This document shows, in pieces, positions 59,581 to 64,000 of a DNA stretch of 64,000 nucleotides (position 1 is the stretch's first letter; every line of letters starts with the position of its first letter). Source of the stretch: Hydractinia symbiolongicarpus (lineage: Eukaryota > Cnidaria > Hydrozoa > Anthoathecata > Hydractiniidae); the NCBI RefSeq assembly GCF_029227915.1, contig NC_079884.1, forward strand, positions 9,610,001 through 9,674,000, read 5' to 3'. The position numbers and the translations under genes were made by a program. Below the pieces are notes generated by a model. The model was not told where the DNA came from. It ran no database searches and was given only the letters and a program-made list of their open reading frames with translations.

Positions 59581-60401
59581 TGGAAGTGTCACATCGCAGT
59601 TACGACCGCCATGTACATTACCATTATATTCACAACAATTTGAGAAATAAAACACCACCTAAATCAACTTCTCTATACTTACAGACTGAGTCAACTTTTG
59701 CGAAATATTTACAATTAGCTATAACTTGCGCGTTTACACAGTCTACTGTGGTGTATTTTCATAAGGAATCTTCGGGTTTGTTTTCAGTTACTAGCCTGGT
59801 TTCCATTCCATTCCTTAGATTTTTAATTATGATGTTTTACTGGCGTCAACGACTAGAATTTACTGCACAAGTGGAAAAAACAAAATGCTTGAATATGCTA
59901 TTGGGCTTGCAACAACTTTGATAAAACACCGGTTTACTTTAAGGATAAGTTTTTTGTTTTTAGCTTTTTCTGTGAATTTGCGGTTTTAAGAATTCATGAC
60001 GTTCTTTACCTCCCTGCGTTTAAATTCAATAGGGTACGTAGAAACCAGGCTGAAATGTTACTAAATTGACTGCATGGAACTTCCTTTTTGCTTAAGATCG
60101 CCTAAAAGGGACGAAAGCTTTAATCCCGACATCCGATTAACCAAAAAAAGAAATAAGTCGGTGCTTAAATGCAAGAAATTTTTCAAAGCATGACATAAAT
60201 TTTAAGTTCGTACAAAGTCTGAAAGATCACAACTTCGTCACCAGGGCATGTTAAATTTTTTTGAATGGAAGCTGTTATATTGACGAAACAGAATGAGCAG
60301 GTTTCCTTGCAAAATAATGAAGACATCCAATAAGGTTCACTCCAAATTAGCTGTAAATTGAAAATATACGTCTAGTTGTAGTAGTAAACGCCATTCTTAC
60401 A

Positions 60402-60521
60402 GTGGGCGCTCCCAACCTCGTGCCCAGGGTTTTTTTGCCTTTTTGACATCGAGACGTCAAATAAGCGCTAGCGGCTTTGGATAGGCAAAAATCCCTGGAG
60501 ACAAAGGCTGTGGGCGCTCCC
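60402..60521. mobile_element. short hairpin MITE with flanking direct repeat
   Basis: CAACCTCGTGCCCAGGGTTT at the left and AAAAATCCCTGGAGACAAAG at the right are imperfect TIRs. The sequence gtgggcgctccc occurs on both sides (60402-60413 and 60510-60521), longer than the 8-bp duplications of its relatives. Confidence 0.55.
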
Positions 60522-61479
60522 TGCAGTATGGCGTATGGAAAAGGGAAAATCATATATAATGCATTTATTTAAAATATGATCCTGAATACGTCTTGTTGCA
60601 AGGTTCTGTTATGTAATCGAGAACGATAATTACTAGCGATTGGTTAATAATTAGATCCTAATTGACCAAGGCTTTGGGAATGAGGTTGTCAATTAACATC
60701 AGTTTTTTTTAGTTTATATTAACTAAGATTACTTAAATCATTGCATTACAAAAGCCTTGGGAACACGGTTAACTATACTTAATTTCAATCAAAGGTGAAA
60801 GAAGTTCAGAAGTAAATTTTGCTACGTCGAAGCAGGATTCGTCGTCTTTTGGAAATCCGAAAAAATACAGAAATGTGATAACTAGCTCAGTTTTGTTTGA
60901 TTGTTTTGTATATTTATCATCTAATCCTCACTTTCAGCTTTTATTATCACTAATTAATAAATAATTAATTAACTGATTGGGTAGATGTACATTCACAAGG
61001 CCTTAATATCCACAGGACCAGCAGCCCTGGGAACGAGATTAGTTGAGGTAGAGTCCTCTAGGCTCGCAAGCGAAAAATTGAATATGCCCTTTTCGGTTGA
61101 ATTGTATAATAAATCGTATAAAAAACAAAGTTTCCATGTGCTTCATGGTAATCGATCAAACGGTTTCATCTTCGCTTTTCATCTTCCTGGGGTTTCTGCA
61201 TAAGTAAAAGTTTTTCCCTCAATTTTTCTGACTTCCAAAACACGACGAACCCTGCTTTGACGTAGCAAAAATCACTTCTGAACTTTTGAACTTTGAAGGA
61301 TTGAGTAGTAAAGTTCTGACATGAATAATCCATATTCTAAGGCAATACTTCTTTTAATCGTTTTGCCTAGGTATCTGTCTGAAAGCCAGAGAAAGGATTT
61401 GTTTTGGTAAAAAATGCTTTAAACACCAGGAAAATGAGATTATGGGGGTTTCATATTAAGTTTAAATACTTGGGCACTC

Positions 61480-61640
61480 ATAAAAAAACAAGCGAACAAA
61501 AACCAAGTAAACAAACAAGAAAACAAACAAACAAACAAGCAAGCAAGTAAACAGACAAACAAATGGAAAAACAAATAAAAGCAAACAAATGAACAAACAA
61601 AAAAGCAGGTAACTAAACAAACAAACAAACAGGCCAAACA
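61480..61640. repeat. AAAC-rich simple repeat
   Basis: Imperfect AAAC/AAGC/AAGT tetranucleotide tract of about 160 bases. The Cys/Phe/Leu-rich frame on the minus strand is a product of this repeat. Confidence 0.8.
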
Positions 61641-62536
61641 AAAAAACTTTAAAGAAGTACTCATGTCTGCCTTACGTCTGTCTTGCAGCGATCACGCAAA
61701 AATCACATTGATTTCCCAGATCGTCAACTCAACATCCATTTATTTTGACACAAAGCATTCACTTGTAATTTAAAAATTCAGAACAGAATTTATAGTTTGA
61801 TTCACTCATGGGAATTTCATTATGAGCACATTCTTTACATCTTGCTGCGTTTTATTTAGGTTATGATTATGAACTTTAAAAAGCGGTTGAAGTTGGGGTA
61901 ATAGGATACAAAATAGAGGTTGTTATGCTGACCTCGTTTCAAGGTTTTTCTTCTGTCTAAGGCTTCCCGGGAAAAAAAATAACCGTCATTTTAATGATAT
62001 TGTTTGTATCAATATTTGATTTTTTTGTGTCTATAGTTTTTTTACAATTTTGACCTTGGCCTGAAAAGTTTTAAAGTTATGGAAAATAAAAAATGCAACT
62101 ATTACTTTAAAAGAGATTCTTGGCCCTCTTTCGTAAGTTAAAAATTATTCTTAACGATACGAATGGAAACGACAACTATTATGCTCTCCTTTGGGGTGAC
62201 TTTTCTGCTATGAGGTAATTTGTGCCGTGATACTTTTGGGTCACTGAAGTGAGTGCACCTTCAATCATTAAATCAATTCTCTGCATATTCAGGGATGGTA
62301 AAAAAGATCCCGTTCCCAGAGTCTTTTTCGCTTTCTAATTCGTGTAGCTGGCGCAAAAATAGTACCTACCACATCAACAACTTCTTTCCCAAGCGCACAT
62401 ATTAAAAGATAAAACAAGAAAATTAAAAGATAAAATATGTCAATAACCACTGTACTTTGTTCTCCAACATTTTTTTGATTTGTAAAGGTCGAACTTTGTT
62501 TATCAAAGAATTGTATTTACTTACGATAGCTAATGC

Positions 62537-62602
62537 CAACCTCGTCCTCACCTCACCGTCTGAGATTTTTAGAAGGAGAAAAAAGTCCTGGGGACCAGGT
62601 TG
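62537..62602. mobile_element. short hairpin MITE
   Basis: CAACCTCGTCCTCACC at the left and GTCCTGGGGACCAGGTTG at the right, with flanks gctaatgc and ggtaatgc (7 of 8 identical). A 66-bp member of the hairpin family. Confidence 0.55.
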
Positions 62603-64000
62603 GGTAATGCTCATTGGAAAATATCACTATTATCTCCACAAATATATGATAACATGTTAAATAAAAAAATAAATGAATAAATAAAATATGGTTGTGGTAC
62701 ACAGGAAAACAAGGTGCTACAAAAAACTCTTTTTACAACAAAAGTATTACGTATCGCTTGAATTATTATCTCACGCATGCGCAAAGCGACAATGTTAAAG
62801 TTGAAGTTTACGCATTGAAAGCAAACTACCAATCACTGAAGCTCCTTATGTAATGCCTGTCAAAATGTTTGGTGAACTTTGTTCAATGTGAATGTTAAAA
62901 AGGTTTTGGATGGAAGAATAATTTCGTCTCGGTAGGGGTTTTGTTTCACGAGTGTGTATCACAAACCTGAAGATGTTCAATCCACAGTAATAAAGACTTA
63001 CCGAACAGTTGCCCTGATGTTAAAAAAAAGCATTTGTAACTTTTTCCTATTAACGAAGCTAGGAGGTAGATGAAACAGAATGTATATTTAGTTGGGGAGG
63101 CACCGCGTTTCATCCATTTGCGCATAACGTGATCTGTACAGGTGCTTTGTTACAACCTTGAACCTAGTGCTTTTTGTGTTTTTATCAATTATCTCTTACT
63201 TTGAGGTGCTCGAAACGAGGTTAAGTTATAAAACTCACAATATTTTCTTGTGTAATTTGAAACCACGTTATACCCTTTTTAAAACAAAACTTGCAGTGAG
63301 TCCATGGATGCAGTCATCAGTATATTCAGTTCGGCGCTCTATTTTAGTTTACTTTAGAGCCCCACTTCCCCCTTGCCCGATTTTTCATCCCCGCCACCCC
63401 CCTCCCCCCCACACACACACTCACAAATTTTAATTAATAATTCGTGGGGGGTGGGCATTTTCAACATACTCTCCCCGTTTATCTGGTACACTAGAGTAAC
63501 TGTTATCTGAAACAAGACGCTTAACACATATTGCGCGCAGCATCCTCCCTCTCCCCAGCCCCCTTCTCAAAAAAACACTCAGATTTAGTTTGTGCAAATC
63601 AACATCAAAACTCAAAATTTTACTTTAGCAGAAGTGGACCAATCGAAGTAAAAAAAAAATTCGAACAAGTTTAAAAGCATACCTTATCGGACAAACTTTT
63701 GGTCGGACAAAATTTTCGTCACCTTCAGAAATTTTCGTCACTTTTGTCCGAAAAATTTTTTTTCCATTTTGGATTTTTCTTATTTCTTATTAAAACTTCA
63801 ATCTGCTAATATACAGGTGAAAACAAATACCACAAAATAACATCAAAGGTTTTTTACAAGTGTACTTTCGTAAAATATATAAGGTCATTTTTTTTCTAGG
63901 CTACGGTTTCTTCATTTTCTGATAATTCGGTTGATCAATACGTTAGGATACAAGGTTTTTTTCCCTTGGTTTAACCACTTCACTACATATCTCGATTTCT

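Larger units (their letters stand above)
59315..64000. other. gene-poor right flank
   Basis: No multi-exon gene could be assembled. The interval carries short tandem repeats, two hairpin MITEs, an AAAC-rich tract, C-rich and CA-rich simple sequence at 63380-63425, and an inverted GGACAAA/TTTGTCC motif pair at about 63688-63752 that may be the edge of another TIR element. Confidence 0.45.

Noticed and set aside
59544-59921. 125-codon plus-strand open frame
   Set aside because: It begins in the 20-bp tandem repeat, has no domain or coding-like composition, and reads as chance in AT-rich DNA.
61440-61664. Cys/Phe-rich 74-codon frame as a small peptide gene
   Set aside because: It is a translation of the AAAC-type simple repeat.

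Overview
This is a metazoan nuclear genomic window, AT-rich and intron-dense, with canonical GT-AG introns and many short inverted-repeat transposons. The gene content (PEX3, an ETS factor, WDR46, golgin-97, FKBP15) is animal-like. The small introns, tRNA-derived SINEs and hairpin MITEs with 8-bp target duplications fit a cnidarian best, perhaps a hydrozoan, but that placement is inference. I rebuilt four conserved genes and one short two-exon ETS gene exon by exon; in each the splice phases close and the total length is a multiple of three.

Layout. 1-4779 is gene-free and holds SINE copies and one TIR element. PEX3 (+, 4780-7262, 3 exons, 361 aa) converges on an ETS-domain gene (-, 9599-7562, 2 exons, 286 aa). 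9600-13986 is intergenic with several hairpin MITEs and a 36-37-bp minisatellite. WDR46/UTP7 (-, 20547-13987, 13 exons, 533 aa) lies just downstream of golgin-97/GOLGA1 (-, 39497-21523, 31 coding exons, 908 aa). Golgin-97 intron 1 holds a large foldback element with a dead LINE nested in it, next to a perfect 106-bp palindrome. FKBP15 (+, 42115-57802, 27 exons, 1381 aa) is divergent from golgin-97. Its introns hold a tandem-repeat block, a broken tyrosine recombinase, a hAT-like element and a GC-rich MITE. After 57802 I support only one small single-pass membrane ORF (59314-59006, -), plus repeats.

Function. The genes are housekeeping: peroxisome membrane biogenesis (PEX3), SSU processome (WDR46), trans-Golgi tethering (golgin-97) and endosomal actin/trafficking (FKBP15). 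The ETS gene is the likely regulator. No operon-like system or defence locus was seen. The most notable points are the foldback element with mini-hairpin subrepeats, the perfect palindrome, the intact FKBP pocket and LF-acidic motifs of FKBP15, the near-uniform 90-96-nt coiled-coil exons of golgin-97, and a family of short hairpin MITEs with 8-bp target duplications.
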